A DNA stretch of 64,000 nucleotides from Flavisphingomonas formosensis. GTDB taxonomy: Bacteria > Pseudomonadota > Alphaproteobacteria > Sphingomonadales > Sphingomonadaceae. The stretch's first letter is position 1; every line of letters begins with the position of its first letter. The stretch lies in assembly GCF_009755815.1 (NCBI RefSeq), contig NZ_WRPK01000004.1, forward strand, positions 248,001 to 312,000, written 5' to 3'. Below are positions 55,351-64,000 of this stretch, one piece after another. Made by a program: the position numbers and the translations under genes. The notes under the pieces are model-generated. The model worked only from the letters and a program-made list of their open reading frames with translations. It made no database searches and was not told the origin of the DNA.

Positions 55351-56091
55351 ATGTTCGATCTGACTGGCATGACCGCGCTCGTGACCGGCGCATCCGGGGG
55401 AATTGGCTCGGCGATCGCGAAGGCGCTCGCCGCCCAGGGCGCGCGCCTGGCGATCTCGGGCTCCAATCAGACGAAGCTGGACGCATTCCGGGAAGAGCTC
55501 GGCGGCGATCATGCCGCGCTGATCTGCGACCTGTCCGATCCGGCGGCGGTGGACGGCCTCGTCCCGCGTGCCGTGGAGGCGCTGGGCGGTAAGCTCGACA
55601 TTCTCGTCAACAATGCGGGCATCACCCGCGACAATCTCGCGATGCGAATGAAGGACGACGAGTGGAATCAGGTGATCCAGGTGAATCTGGAAGCCGCGTT
55701 CCGGTTGATCCGCGCTTCCGCCAAGCCGATGATGAAGGCGCGCTTCGGCCGCGTCATCTCGATCACGTCGGTGGTCGGCGTCACCGGAAACCCGGGGCAG
55801 GCCAATTATGCCGCGTCCAAGGCAGGCCTGATCGGCATGTCGAAGGCGCTTGCGCAGGAACTGGCCAGCCGCAACATCACGGTAAACTGCGTCGCGCCGG
55901 GCTTCATCCGCTCGGCGATGACCGACGCGCTGAACGAGCAGCAGAAGGCTGCCATTTTGGCCAAGATCCCTGCGGGCGATCTCGGCAGCGGGGAGGATAT
56001 CGGCGCAGCCGTCGCCTATCTCGCCAGCCGCGAGGCCGGTTACGTCACCGGCCAGACGCTGCACGTGAACGGCGGAATGGCGATGATCTGA
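55351..56091 (+). CDS. fabG: 3-oxoacyl-[ACP] reductase
   Basis: A 246-residue NADPH-dependent reductase of the fatty-acid elongation cycle. ALVTGASGGIGSAIAKALA, LVNNAGITRDNLAMRM, the Ser of SITSVVGVTGNPGQ and the Tyr-Lys of NYAASKAGLIGMSKAL are all at the expected spacing, and TGQTLHVNGGMAMI ends the protein. ATG 55351 with GAGGA upstream is preferred to ATG 55321, which falls at the end of the REP palindrome. Confidence 0.97.
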   Translation: MFDLTGMTALVTGASGGIGSAIAKALAAQGARLAISGSNQTKLDAFREELGGDHAALICDLSDPAAVDGLVPRAVEALGGKLDILVNNAGITRDNLAMRMKDDEWNQVIQVNLEAAFRLIRASAKPMMKARFGRVISITSVVGVTGNPGQANYAASKAGLIGMSKALAQELASRNITVNCVAPGFIRSAMTDALNEQQKAAILAKIPAGDLGSGEDIGAAVAYLASREAGYVTGQTLHVNGGMAMI

Positions 56092-56172
56092 ACGGGGGCT
56101 GTCGCGCCCCTCTTGCAAGCAAATGCCCTCACCGCTAGGGCGCAAACACATATACCGGAGGAAGGTGACCAC

Positions 56173-56409
56173 ATGAGCGAGACCGCCGAGCGCGTGAAGA
56201 AGATCGTCGTCGAGCATCTCGGCGTCGAAGCGGACAAGGTGACCGAGGACGCGAGCTTCATCGACGATCTGGGTGCCGACAGCCTCGACATCGTCGAGCT
56301 GGTGATGGCGTTCGAGGAGGAATTCGGGGTGGAGATCCCGGATGACGCCGCCGAGAAGATCAGCACCGTCAAGGATGCGATCACCTATATCGACAGCCAC
56401 AAGGGCTGA
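56173..56409 (+). CDS. acpP: acyl carrier protein
   Basis: A 78-residue acidic four-helix protein. The 4'-phosphopantetheine serine is Ser37 in [16 protein letters not shown]. The start [17 protein letters not shown] is typical; ATG 56173 follows AGGAAGGTGA. Highly expressed; a strong terminator follows. Confidence 0.97.
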   Translation: MSETAERVKKIVVEHLGVEADKVTEDASFIDDLGADSLDIVELVMAFEEEFGVEIPDDAAEKISTVKDAITYIDSHKG

Positions 56410-56417
56410 GCGGGACA

Positions 56418-56455
56418 GATCAACCGGCCGCCACAGAGGCGGCCCGGCCTTGATC
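56418..56455 (+). other. GC-rich stem-loop in the acpP-fabF gap
   Basis: GGCCGCC-ACAGA-GGCGGCC (56426-56444) is extended outward by GATCAA and TTGATC. It has no T run and may protect the acpP mRNA 3' end or be part of a two-hairpin terminator. Confidence 0.5.
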
Positions 56456-56470
56456 GAGCCGAATAGCGCA

Positions 56471-56510
56471 AACGGCTCCCCGACAAGGCCGGGGGGCCGT
56501 TTTCCTTTTT
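56471..56510 (+). terminator. strong intrinsic terminator between acpP and fabF
   Basis: AACGGCTCCCCG pairs fully (one G-T) with CGGGGGGCCGTT around a 7-base loop (56471-56501) and is followed by TTTTCCTTTTT. fabF, 24 bases later, therefore needs read-through or its own promoter. Confidence 0.85.
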
Positions 56511-56534
56511 AGATCATCATTACGGAGAGAAGCC

Positions 56535-57794
56535 ATGCGCCGTGTGGTCGTAACCGGACTGGGGCTCGTAACCCCGCTGGGCGCGGACGTCGAAACCGCG
56601 TGGGCAAACATCATCGCCTCGAAATCGGGCGCGGGCACGATCACGCGATTCGATGCGACCGACTATGCCTGCCGGATCGCCTGCGAGGTGAAGCCGGCCG
56701 ATCACGCCTATGGCTTCGATCCCGGCAAACGCGTCGATCACAAGGTGCAGCGCCAGGTCGATCCGTTCATCATCTACGGCATCGATGCGGCCGGCCAGGC
56801 GATCGAGGATGCCGGCCTGACCGACATGAGCGAGGAAGAGCGGTACCGCGCGGGCTGTTCGATCGGCTCGGGCATTGGCGGCCTGCCGGGCATCGCGAGC
56901 GAATCGATCGTGCTCCACGAAAAAGGGCCGCGCCGCGTTTCGCCGCACTTCGTGCACGGCCGGCTGATCAACCTGATCTCGGGCCAGGTCTCGATCAAAT
57001 ATGGCTTGATGGGGCCGAATCACGCGGTGGTCACGGCCTGCTCGACCGGCGCCCATTCGATCGGCGATGCCGCGCGGATGATCGCAATGGACGATGCCGA
57101 CGTGATGCTGGCGGGCGGCGCGGAAGGCGCGATCTGCCCGCTGGGTATTGCCGGCTTCGCCCAGGCGCGTGCGCTGTCCACCAGCTTCAACGACACGCCG
57201 GAAAAGGCGAGCCGCCCCTATGACAAGGATCGCGACGGCTTCGTGATGGGCGAGGGCGCGGGCGTCGTCGTGCTCGAGGAATATGAGCGGGCCAAGGCGC
57301 GCGGCGCGAAGATCTACGCCGAGGTGGTGGGCTATGGCCTCTCCGGCGATGCCTATCACGTAACGGCGCCGCATCCGGAAGGATCGGGCGCTTATCGCTC
57401 GATGGAGATGGCGCTGCGCAAGTCGGGCCTCTCGCCCGCCGATATCGACTATATCAATGCGCATGGAACCTCGACCCCGCTGGGCGACGAGTTGGAGCTG
57501 GGCGCGGTTCGCCGCCTGTTCGGGAGTGCGATGGACACGGTCTCGATGTCCTCGACCAAGTCGGCGATCGGGCACCTGCTCGGCGGTGCGGGCGCGGTGG
57601 AGAGCATCTTCTGCATCCTGGCGCTGCGCGATCAGATCGTGCCGCCGACGCTCAACCTCGACAATCCGAGCGACAATTGCGTGGGCGTCGATCTCGTCCC
57701 GCATGTCGCGAAAAAGCGGCAGGTGAAGGCGGTGCTCAACAACAGCTTCGGTTTCGGCGGCACCAACGCCAGCCTGGTGATGAAGGCGATCTGA
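56535..57794 (+). CDS. fabF: 3-oxoacyl-[ACP] synthase II
   Basis: A 419-residue condensing enzyme elongating acyl-ACP with malonyl-ACP. The Cys-His-His triad is visible in VVTACSTGAHSIGDA, NAHGTSTPLGDELEL and KSAIGHLLGGAGAVESIF. N-terminal RRVVVTGLGLVTPLG and C-terminal FGFGGTNASLVMKAI complete the family pattern. AGAGAAG precedes the ATG. Confidence 0.97.
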   Translation: MRRVVVTGLGLVTPLGADVETAWANIIASKSGAGTITRFDATDYACRIACEVKPADHAYGFDPGKRVDHKVQRQVDPFIIYGIDAAGQAIEDAGLTDMSEEERYRAGCSIGSGIGGLPGIASESIVLHEKGPRRVSPHFVHGRLINLISGQVSIKYGLMGPNHAVVTACSTGAHSIGDAARMIAMDDADVMLAGGAEGAICPLGIAGFAQARALSTSFNDTPEKASRPYDKDRDGFVMGEGAGVVVLEEYERAKARGAKIYAEVVGYGLSGDAYHVTAPHPEGSGAYRSMEMALRKSGLSPADIDYINAHGTSTPLGDELELGAVRRLFGSAMDTVSMSSTKSAIGHLLGGAGAVESIFCILALRDQIVPPTLNLDNPSDNCVGVDLVPHVAKKRQVKAVLNNSFGFGGTNASLVMKAI

Positions 57795-57801
57795 TCGGGC
57801 C

Positions 57802-58785
57802 ATGGCGAAGCGTGGGAAGTCCGGCGTCCTGCGCTTCGTCGCGGTAGCGCTCCTCCTCCTGCTGATCGCCGGAGGGCTCGTGCTGCATGGCTGGTACGGT
57901 GCCGGGCCGGCGGCGAAACCGCTGACGGTGCAGGTGGCGGAGGGCTCCAGCCTGGCCGGCGCGGCGCGCGCGCTGGAGCGGGCGGGCGCGATCCGGTCCG
58001 CGCGCGCTTTCCTGCGCGATGCGAAGCTCTTCGGATCGAAAGAGCCGATCCATGCCGGCGAATATGAAATCGCGCCGGGCACCAGCGCGGCGGACGTCCT
58101 TCTGCTGCTGCAATCCGGCAAGACGCTGCAGCGGCTCGTGACCATTCCCGAAGGCATGCCATCGATCCTCGTGCACGAGAAGCTGCTGGCGACGCCGCTG
58201 CTCACCGGCGGCGTGCAGACGCCCGCGGAGGGAACCGTGCTGCCGGACAGCTATGCCTATGTGCGTGGCGAGAGCCGGGCGGCCGTACTTGCGCGGATGC
58301 AGGCGGCAATGGCGAAGGAGCTCGCCCGATTATGGGCGGGACGCAAGCCGACGACAGTCGTGACCTCGCCGCAGCAGGCCGTGATCCTGGCGTCGGTGGT
58401 CGAGAAGGAGACCGGGGTGCCCGGCGAGCGGCCGATGGTGGCCGCGGTCTTCTCCAATCGCCTGCGCCAGCACATGCCGCTCCAGGCGGATCCGACGGTC
58501 ATCTATCCGGTCACCAAGGGCAAACCGCTCGGCCGGCGGATCCTCAAGTCCGAGCTGGAAGCGGACAATGGATATAACACCTATGTCCGTGCCGGGCTTC
58601 CCATCGGCCCGATCGCGAATCCCGGCCGGGCTTCGATCGCGGCGGTGCTGAACCCCGCAAACAGCCGCGCCCTCTACTTCGTGGCGGACGGCAAGGGCGG
58701 CCATGTCTTTGCCGACACGCTGGCCCAGCATGACGCCAATGTGAAGCGCTGGTATGCGATTCGCCACGCCCGCGGAGAAATGTGA
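57802..58785 (+). CDS. mltG: endolytic peptidoglycan transglycosylase MltG
   Basis: A 327-residue inner-membrane protein with one N-terminal helix (FVAVALLLLLIAGGLVLHG), a LysM-like part, and the YceG/MltG domain. The catalytic Glu is in SVVEKETGVPGERPMVAAVF near residue 203, with LQADPTVIYP after it and SIAAVLNPANSRALYFVADG near the end. It cuts nascent glycan strands at the membrane. It starts 7 bases after fabF, a common alphaproteobacterial order. Confidence 0.95.
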   Translation: MAKRGKSGVLRFVAVALLLLLIAGGLVLHGWYGAGPAAKPLTVQVAEGSSLAGAARALERAGAIRSARAFLRDAKLFGSKEPIHAGEYEIAPGTSAADVLLLLQSGKTLQRLVTIPEGMPSILVHEKLLATPLLTGGVQTPAEGTVLPDSYAYVRGESRAAVLARMQAAMAKELARLWAGRKPTTVVTSPQQAVILASVVEKETGVPGERPMVAAVFSNRLRQHMPLQADPTVIYPVTKGKPLGRRILKSELEADNGYNTYVRAGLPIGPIANPGRASIAAVLNPANSRALYFVADGKGGHVFADTLAQHDANVKRWYAIRHARGEM

Positions 58786-58863
58786 GTCGCCGATTATTCG
58801 TCCGTCAGGCCGAAAACGGGTTCAACGTGGCGCAATCGCGACGACCCGGCGGCGGATACGCCG

Positions 58864-59460
58864 TCAGCCGCGGGATTTCATGAAGGCGACCAGCGCGTCG
58901 AAGCCCTTGCGCTGGATGAAGGCATCGAAATCGGCGGTCTGGGTGAGCGCCAGGTTGATGCCGCCAACGGTCAGGTTGGTCACCTTGTAACCGGCGGGCG
59001 TCTTGGCCACCGTCCATACCGCCGTGATCGGCTGGGCGCCGGGCTTGGTGACCTGGCTCAACACTGCCGCGCCGTCACCGCTCTGCTGGGCGCGCACCAC
59101 CTTGAGGTTGGCGTCGGCATATTCGAACAGGCGGTCGGCATAGGTATTGATGATGAAGGTCGGCATTGCCGCCTTGTACGCCTGATATTGCGCGGGCGTG
59201 ATCGTCGGGCGCCAGCGGCGGATCAGCCGGTCTCCGATCTGATCGACGGCGAAATGCTGCGACAGGAGCTGGCGGAATTGCGCCTTGGCCGCCGTGTGGT
59301 TGGACGAGCGAAGTGCCGCGAAGCCATCCTTGGCAAGGCTGTCGATGAATGGACCAGGCTGGCTGTTGTCGACCGCAGCGGCCGCCGGGGCGACGAGCAC
59401 GGGGGCGGCGAGGCTGGCAAGCGGAAGCAGCGCGGCAATCAGCGTACGGTGCAAGCGCAT
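58864..59460 (-). CDS. MlaC-like phospholipid-transport protein
   Basis: A 198-residue exported protein of the Tol-Tol/MlaC family (ABC transporter auxiliary). A signal peptide (RTLIAALLPLASLAAPVLVA) is followed by the family pattern: ALRSSNHTAAKAQFRQLL, YQAYKAAMPTFIINTYADRL and VWTVAKTPAGYKVTNLTVGG. MlaC carries phospholipids between the outer and inner membranes. The other mla genes are not in the window, so it is an isolated copy. Confidence in the family is good, in the exact role less so. Confidence 0.85.
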   Translation of the reverse strand: MRLHRTLIAALLPLASLAAPVLVAPAAAAVDNSQPGPFIDSLAKDGFAALRSSNHTAAKAQFRQLLSQHFAVDQIGDRLIRRWRPTITPAQYQAYKAAMPTFIINTYADRLFEYADANLKVVRAQQSGDGAAVLSQVTKPGAQPITAVWTVAKTPAGYKVTNLTVGGINLALTQTADFDAFIQRKGFDALVAFMKSRG

Positions 59461-59559
59461 GATATAAAATCTCCGGATATCATTATTTTAGGTCGCCGGA
59501 TCATCCGGATGCCTCCCGCCGCGCAGTAGAGCCGAACGGATGAACCGACGTTGAATTCT

Positions 59560-60039
59560 TTACTCCGCCGGGCTGGCCTCCGTGACGGGCTCGGCTTCCT
59601 TCTTGTGACGGGCGGCGATTACGGCCGCATCGCCTGCGGTTACCGCTGCCAACAGCGCGTTACCGATCAGCTTGCCGGCATTCTGACGCGCCGCCTCCTT
59701 GGTGAGGCCGAGTTCGGCGAGCTTGCCGACACCGGCTTCCCTGGCTGCGGAAGCGGCGTCCTTGGCGGCTGCGTTGAGCCGACCTCCGATCGGGCCCAGC
59801 ATACGCGTCTCCGCGCTCGTGCGCGGCAGCAGTGCGCCGATCAGCGCACCTAGGGCCAGCGCGCCGACGACGGCGCCGCCGGGATTGTCGCCGATCGCTT
59901 CCATCGCGGATTCGCCCGCATCCGACAGGGATGCCTTGGCGTTTTCGACGGTCGCGCCGACCTTGTCGCGTGCGCTGCCAAGCTTTTCGCCGGCGTAGCT
60001 GCTGGCCCGATCCGCGGCTTGTTTCACCGGATTGCTCAT
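59560..60039 (-). CDS. hypothetical protein with glycine-zipper segment (membrane cassette gene 4)
   Basis: A 159-residue protein. The first 40 residues form a charged amphipathic helix (PVKQAADRASSYAGEKLGSA), then GGAVVGALALGALIGALLP is a glycine-zipper hydrophobic stretch, followed by Ala/Lys-rich helices. It resembles ElaB/YqjD-like ribosome- or membrane-associated proteins but I cannot name a family. The start overlaps the DUF3618 stop by four bases. Last gene of the four-gene operon 61289-59560. Confidence 0.72.
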   Translation of the reverse strand: MSNPVKQAADRASSYAGEKLGSARDKVGATVENAKASLSDAGESAMEAIGDNPGGAVVGALALGALIGALLPRTSAETRMLGPIGGRLNAAAKDAASAAREAGVGKLAELGLTKEAARQNAGKLIGNALLAAVTAGDAAVIAARHKKEAEPVTEASPAE

Positions 60040-60374
60040 TGCGTCGAATCCTCCTCAGTATCCGATAAACCCGCCATCTCCCGGCGGGTTGCGTGGCGCT
60101 TCAAGATTCCGCTCTTGAGCATGTCCCAAAGCGGTCCGCGTGCTACCGCCACCATTGCTATCCCGGCGATCGCGATCGCGAGACCGGGGCGCTTCATCGC
60201 GATGCGGGCGGCATCGTCGGTGACGTCATCGATAAGCCCGCGCGCTTCCTTCCAGGCTTCCGCGGCGAGATGGCCCGGTGAAAAGCGCTGTTGCAGCTCG
60301 CCCAGCGTGTCCACCAAGCGCTCTCTCGCCGCGAGCGCGTCGGCCCGAGCAATGTCGACCGGTTTGTCGCTCAT
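60036..60374 (-). CDS. DUF3618 family protein (cassette gene 3)
   Basis: A 112-residue protein with the DUF3618-type region ARADALAARERLVDTLGELQ, a helical linker and a single hydrophobic helix (PGLAIAIAGIAMVAVARGPL). Function unknown. It starts at ATG 60374, directly on the stop of the preceding gene (TGATG overlap), and ends overlapping the next gene by four bases. Confidence 0.8.
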   Translation of the reverse strand: MSDKPVDIARADALAARERLVDTLGELQQRFSPGHLAAEAWKEARGLIDDVTDDAARIAMKRPGLAIAIAGIAMVAVARGPLWDMLKSGILKRHATRREMAGLSDTEEDSTQ

Positions 60375-60736
60375 CAGGATTTCCCCCTGCCAAGCGCTTC
60401 CTGGATGATGGAGCCGATCCGGCGAATGCCGAACCAGACCAGCAGACCGGCAATCGCAAGCCCGCCGAAGCCGACCACGAAGCACGCCGCGATCCGCCCG
60501 ATCAGTTCGCCCAGCGCGATGGAAAGGCCGACGAACAGCGAAGTGACGGACGCCGCGACGATCAGCAGCGCGACGATCAGTGCCGCCACCGCGAGCTGCG
60601 CTCGCAACAGGCGTGCGACCAGCATCTCGCGATAGACGCGCAGCTCAGCGCGAACGAGCTGTTCGGTATCCTCGATGAGGCGTGAGAACAGCCCTCCTAA
60701 CGTCGAGCGGTCAAGCTCGTCCCCCGGCTGGCGCAA
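60374..60736 (-). CDS. phage-holin/YqjE-like small membrane protein (cassette gene 2)
   Basis: A 120-residue protein with an N-terminal amphipathic helix (FSRLIEDTEQLVRAELRVYR) and two hydrophobic helices (about residues 45-70 and 78-104). This is the DUF1469/YqjE pattern, often called a phage holin family in databases but chromosomal and not phage-linked. It starts 4 bases after the stop of the preceding gene. Confidence 0.82.
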   Translation of the reverse strand: MRQPGDELDRSTLGGLFSRLIEDTEQLVRAELRVYREMLVARLLRAQLAVAALIVALLIVAASVTSLFVGLSIALGELIGRIAACFVVGFGGLAIAGLLVWFGIRRIGSIIQEALGRGKS

Positions 60737-60740
60737 AGGC

Positions 60741-61289
60741 TCAGGCCTTGCCGTCTTCGTCAGCGCCGGCCTTTACCAGCCGGGACACCACGAAGCCGAC
60801 CGCAATAGCGGCCCCGATCGCGACGGCAGGGCTCTTCTTCACGAAGCTCCGCGCGTCCTCGATCAGATCTTCCACCTCCTTGGTACGGAGCGAAGCGGCG
60901 ATGCTGGCAACGGCCTCGGAAGCTTTGCGTGCATAATCGCCATATTGCTCGCCGAGCTTGGAATCGATCGCACCGGCAGCATCGTCGATCAGGCTGGTGG
61001 CGCCGTCGAGGGTGGAGACCGCTTTCTCCTTGCCCTGACTTGCGAGCTCACGGGCCTTGCCGCTCGCCTGTTTCTTGATATCCGCAGCTTCCTTGCCGAC
61101 CTCGTCGCCGATGCTCTTCAGTGCGGCGCGGGCGCGTGTCTTCATCGCGCTCTTCGCTCCGCCGAGCTTCGCCGATGCGGCCTTGCCTTCGCTCGGGGAG
61201 AGCGTTTCGGCGCCGTCCTGGGTAATCCCGGCGTCGGTATCGAGGATCGCGTCGGTGCCTTCAGGCAGGGGTTGCTTGCTACGGGCCAT
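60741..61289 (-). CDS. ElaB/YqjD-like amphipathic protein (cassette gene 1)
   Basis: A 182-residue protein starting MARSKQPLPEGTDA, with long Ala/Lys/Glu-rich amphipathic helices (residues about 50-150) and a C-terminal membrane helix in KKSPAVAIGAAIAVGFVVSR, the ending typical of ElaB/YqjD (DUF883) proteins, which bind membranes and ribosomes in stationary phase. ATG 61289 has GGAG 7 bases away; 61292 is a near alternative. First gene of the operon. Confidence 0.8.
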   Translation of the reverse strand: MARSKQPLPEGTDAILDTDAGITQDGAETLSPSEGKAASAKLGGAKSAMKTRARAALKSIGDEVGKEAADIKKQASGKARELASQGKEKAVSTLDGATSLIDDAAGAIDSKLGEQYGDYARKASEAVASIAASLRTKEVEDLIEDARSFVKKSPAVAIGAAIAVGFVVSRLVKAGADEDGKA

Positions 61290-61328
61290 CATGATTCTCC
61301 AGGCTTGCGGGGCTCGTTCCAGACCAAC

Positions 61329-62721
<1,393 letters not shown>

Positions 62722-62727
62722 ACTTGC

Positions 62728-62747
62728 GCCCGGCCTTCGGGCCGGGC
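62728..62747 (+). terminator. GC-rich hairpin after eno
   Basis: GCCCGGCC pairs with GGCCGGGC around a TTCG tetraloop. No T run follows, so termination may be weak or Rho-assisted. Confidence 0.5.
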
Positions 62748-62873
62748 CTCACCCGCGCGCCGGGAACATTGCCTATCGTTAACGAACAGCTGGCGCTGCC
62801 AGCTTAAATGTAGCTAAATATGTGGATTGCACACCTTTCGTCGCAATTCTCCTCTCAAAGGGCTTGCGTCGTG

Positions 62874-62889
62874 GAATCATTGATGATTC
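62874..62889. promoter_or_regulatory. 7-2-7 inverted repeat abutting the ftsB start
   Basis: GAATCAT-TG-ATGATTC is a perfect inverted repeat ending three bases before the ftsB GTG. It could be an operator or a translation-blocking hairpin; no factor can be named. Confidence 0.35.
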
Positions 62890-62892
62890 TGT

Positions 62893-63210
62893 GTGGCAGT
62901 GACCCGTTCTCGATCCGCTCTCTCCCTCATTCGCGCTGCCGCACCGGCGGCGCTGGCCGTGCTGGTGATCGTCAACTTTGCCGGTTACGCCTTGTTCGGT
63001 GCCAACGGGTTGCTGGCGTGGAGCGATTATCGCCATCGTCTGACCGAACGGAGCCAGGAGCTCGAGACGCTGAAGGCTGAGCAGGCGGTGCTGGCACATC
63101 GCGTCGCGCTGCTCGATCCGCGCAAGGTGGATCCGGATTATGCCGACGAACTGGTGCGCCGCGAGACTGGCCAGGTGCGCCCTGACGAAGTGATCCTGCA
63201 GATCCGCTAA
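62893..63210 (+). CDS. ftsB: FtsB/DivIC family septum formation protein
   Basis: A 105-residue bitopic protein: a membrane helix (AALAVLVIVNFAGYALFGA) followed by a coiled coil (DYRHRLTERSQELETLKAEQ) and the C-terminal segment ELVRRETGQVRPDEVILQIR typical of FtsB. It bridges FtsQ and FtsL in the divisome. GTG 62893 or GTG 62899 may be the start. The eno-ftsB-pdhA order is conserved in alphaproteobacteria. Confidence 0.93.
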   Translation: MAVTRSRSALSLIRAAAPAALAVLVIVNFAGYALFGANGLLAWSDYRHRLTERSQELETLKAEQAVLAHRVALLDPRKVDPDYADELVRRETGQVRPDEVILQIR

Positions 63211-63311
63211 TTTTCCTGTTTTTAAGCGGTGCCGGGCGGGTTGCGCAGGGTGCGCGGCGCGTCCTATATGCCCTGCCGTTCACCCCTCCCCAGGGAACAG
63301 GAGCCAGAATT

Positions 63312-64000
63312 TTGGCAAGATCGACTACTCCTCGACGCGCACCTGCCAAGAAACAGGCTGCGCCAACCGCAGCGTCAAATCGCGAACGCCCAGACGAACC
63401 AGATCGGTACAAAGCCGACAAGGAGGAGATGCTCGAATTCTATCGCCAGATGCTTTTAATCCGTCGGTTTGAGGAAAAGGCGGGCCAGCTTTACGGTCTC
63501 GGGCTCATCGGTGGTTTCTGCCATCTGTATATCGGCCAGGAAGCGGTCGCCGTCGGCCTGCAATCCGCGCTCGAGGTCGGCAAGGACAGTGTCATCACCG
63601 GCTATCGCGATCATGGCCATATGCTCGCCTACGGCATCGATCCGAAGGTGATCATGGCCGAGCTGACCGGGCGGGCGGCCGGCATTTCGCGCGGCAAGGG
63701 CGGTTCGATGCACATGTTCTCGGTCGATCACGGCTTCTATGGCGGCCACGGTATCGTCGGCGCGCAGGTCAGCCTCGGTACCGGCCTTGCCTTCAAGCAT
63801 AAATATGCCGGGGATGGCGGTGTCTGCGTCACCTATTTCGGCGACGGCGCGGCCAATCAGGGCCAGGTCTACGAAAGCTTCAACATGGCCGAACTGTGGA
63901 AGCTGCCGGTCATCTTCGTGATCGAGAACAATCAATATGCGATGGGGACCTCGGTGAACCGCGCATCGGCCGAGGATCAGCTCTATCGCCGTGGCGAGAG
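63312..64000 (+). CDS. pdhA: pyruvate dehydrogenase E1 component, alpha subunit (3' truncated by window edge)
   Basis: The first 229 codons, running off the right edge. TTG 63312 has AGGAG about 8 bases upstream. After a 30-residue Lys/Ala/Pro-rich leader come MLEFYRQMLLIRRFEEKAG, GGFCHLYIGQEAVAVGL, the phosphoacceptor-like GYRDHGHMLAYG and RGKGGSMHMFS, then the ThDP motif starting GDGAANQGQVYESFNM and ending ENNQYAMGT. It decarboxylates pyruvate with the beta subunit, presumably encoded next. Confidence 0.97.
   Translation, partial: MARSTTPRRAPAKKQAAPTAASNRERPDEPDRYKADKEEMLEFYRQMLLIRRFEEKAGQLYGLGLIGGFCHLYIGQEAVAVGLQSALEVGKDSVITGYRDHGHMLAYGIDPKVIMAELTGRAAGISRGKGGSMHMFSVDHGFYGGHGIVGAQVSLGTGLAFKHKYAGDGGVCVTYFGDGAANQGQVYESFNMAELWKLPVIFVIENNQYAMGTSVNRASAEDQLYRRGE

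Noticed and set aside
60374-60736. Prophage remnant suggested by the holin-like protein
   Set aside because: No other phage genes are nearby. The protein fits the chromosomal YqjE/DUF1469 family and sits in a cassette of similar small membrane proteins.
62728-62747. Classic intrinsic terminator after eno
   Set aside because: The hairpin is strong but no T run follows, so it is listed only as a weak or Rho-assisted terminator candidate.

Overview
The window is a chromosomal, housekeeping segment of a high-GC alphaproteobacterium, most probably a sphingomonad (Sphingomonas or a close relative). The assignment rests on the gene content and order I recognise: nuoA-N followed by birA, coaX and RNase J; zapA, 6S RNA and 5-formyl-THF cyclo-ligase; tkt-gap-pgk; eno-ftsB-pdhA; Flp-type pilins; DUF1467, DUF1178, DUF2842 and DUF2939 families; and short palindromic intergenic repeats with a GTCAT...ATGAC core. 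I see no prophage, transposase, integrase, CRISPR array, rRNA operon, toxin-antitoxin pair or defence island.

Layout. 1-1.6 kb: the 3' end of dnaX, ybaB and a secreted hypothetical. 1.8-9.1 kb: a UvrD-type helicase, an orphan Rieske oxygenase, an MFS transporter, thiE, a DUF72 protein and an O-methyltransferase. 9.1-15.7 kb: central carbon metabolism on the minus strand (class I aldolase, pgk, gap, tkt), with a MOSC protein inserted between gap and pgk. 15.8-17.4 kb: a small coiled-coil protein, zapA, 6S RNA, fau and DUF2842. 17.5-24.4 kb: an SDR, DUF2939, tRNA-Asp, an AI-2E-family permease, three cell-wall proteins (DUF882, L,D-transpeptidase, M23 peptidase), efp and an inositol-phosphatase family gene. 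24.6-39.5 kb: a complete 14-subunit complex I operon with one extra small membrane gene between nuoD and nuoE, continuing into birA, coaX, RNase J and DUF1467.

43-48.3 kb: two Flp pilins, a Nudix hydrolase, an NDUFAF5-like methyltransferase, comF, glutaredoxin, a nitrilase-family gene, DUF1178, tRNA-Arg and folE. 48.6-49.9 kb: rpsF-rpsR-rplI. 50-54.2 kb: a D-aminoacylase-like amidohydrolase, an acyltransferase, an SDR and a GNAT. 54.3-58.8 kb: fatty-acid synthesis (fabD, fabG, acpP, fabF) and mltG. 58.9-61.3 kb: an MlaC-like protein and a four-gene operon of small membrane-associated proteins preceded by a candidate EcfG stress promoter. 61.4-64 kb: eno, ftsB and the start of pdhA, which is cut by the window end.

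The genes work together as core energy metabolism (glycolysis/Calvin-type enzymes feeding pyruvate dehydrogenase and complex I), envelope construction (fatty acids, peptidoglycan remodelling, division factors ZapA and FtsB) and translation (efp, S6/S18/L9, tRNAs, 6S RNA). I did not find a convincing undescribed multi-gene system. The most interesting leads are the stress-type four-gene membrane cassette, the unannotated membrane protein inside the complex I operon, the Fur-like site upstream of nuoA, the histidine-rich NuoL insertion, and birA without a usual start codon.
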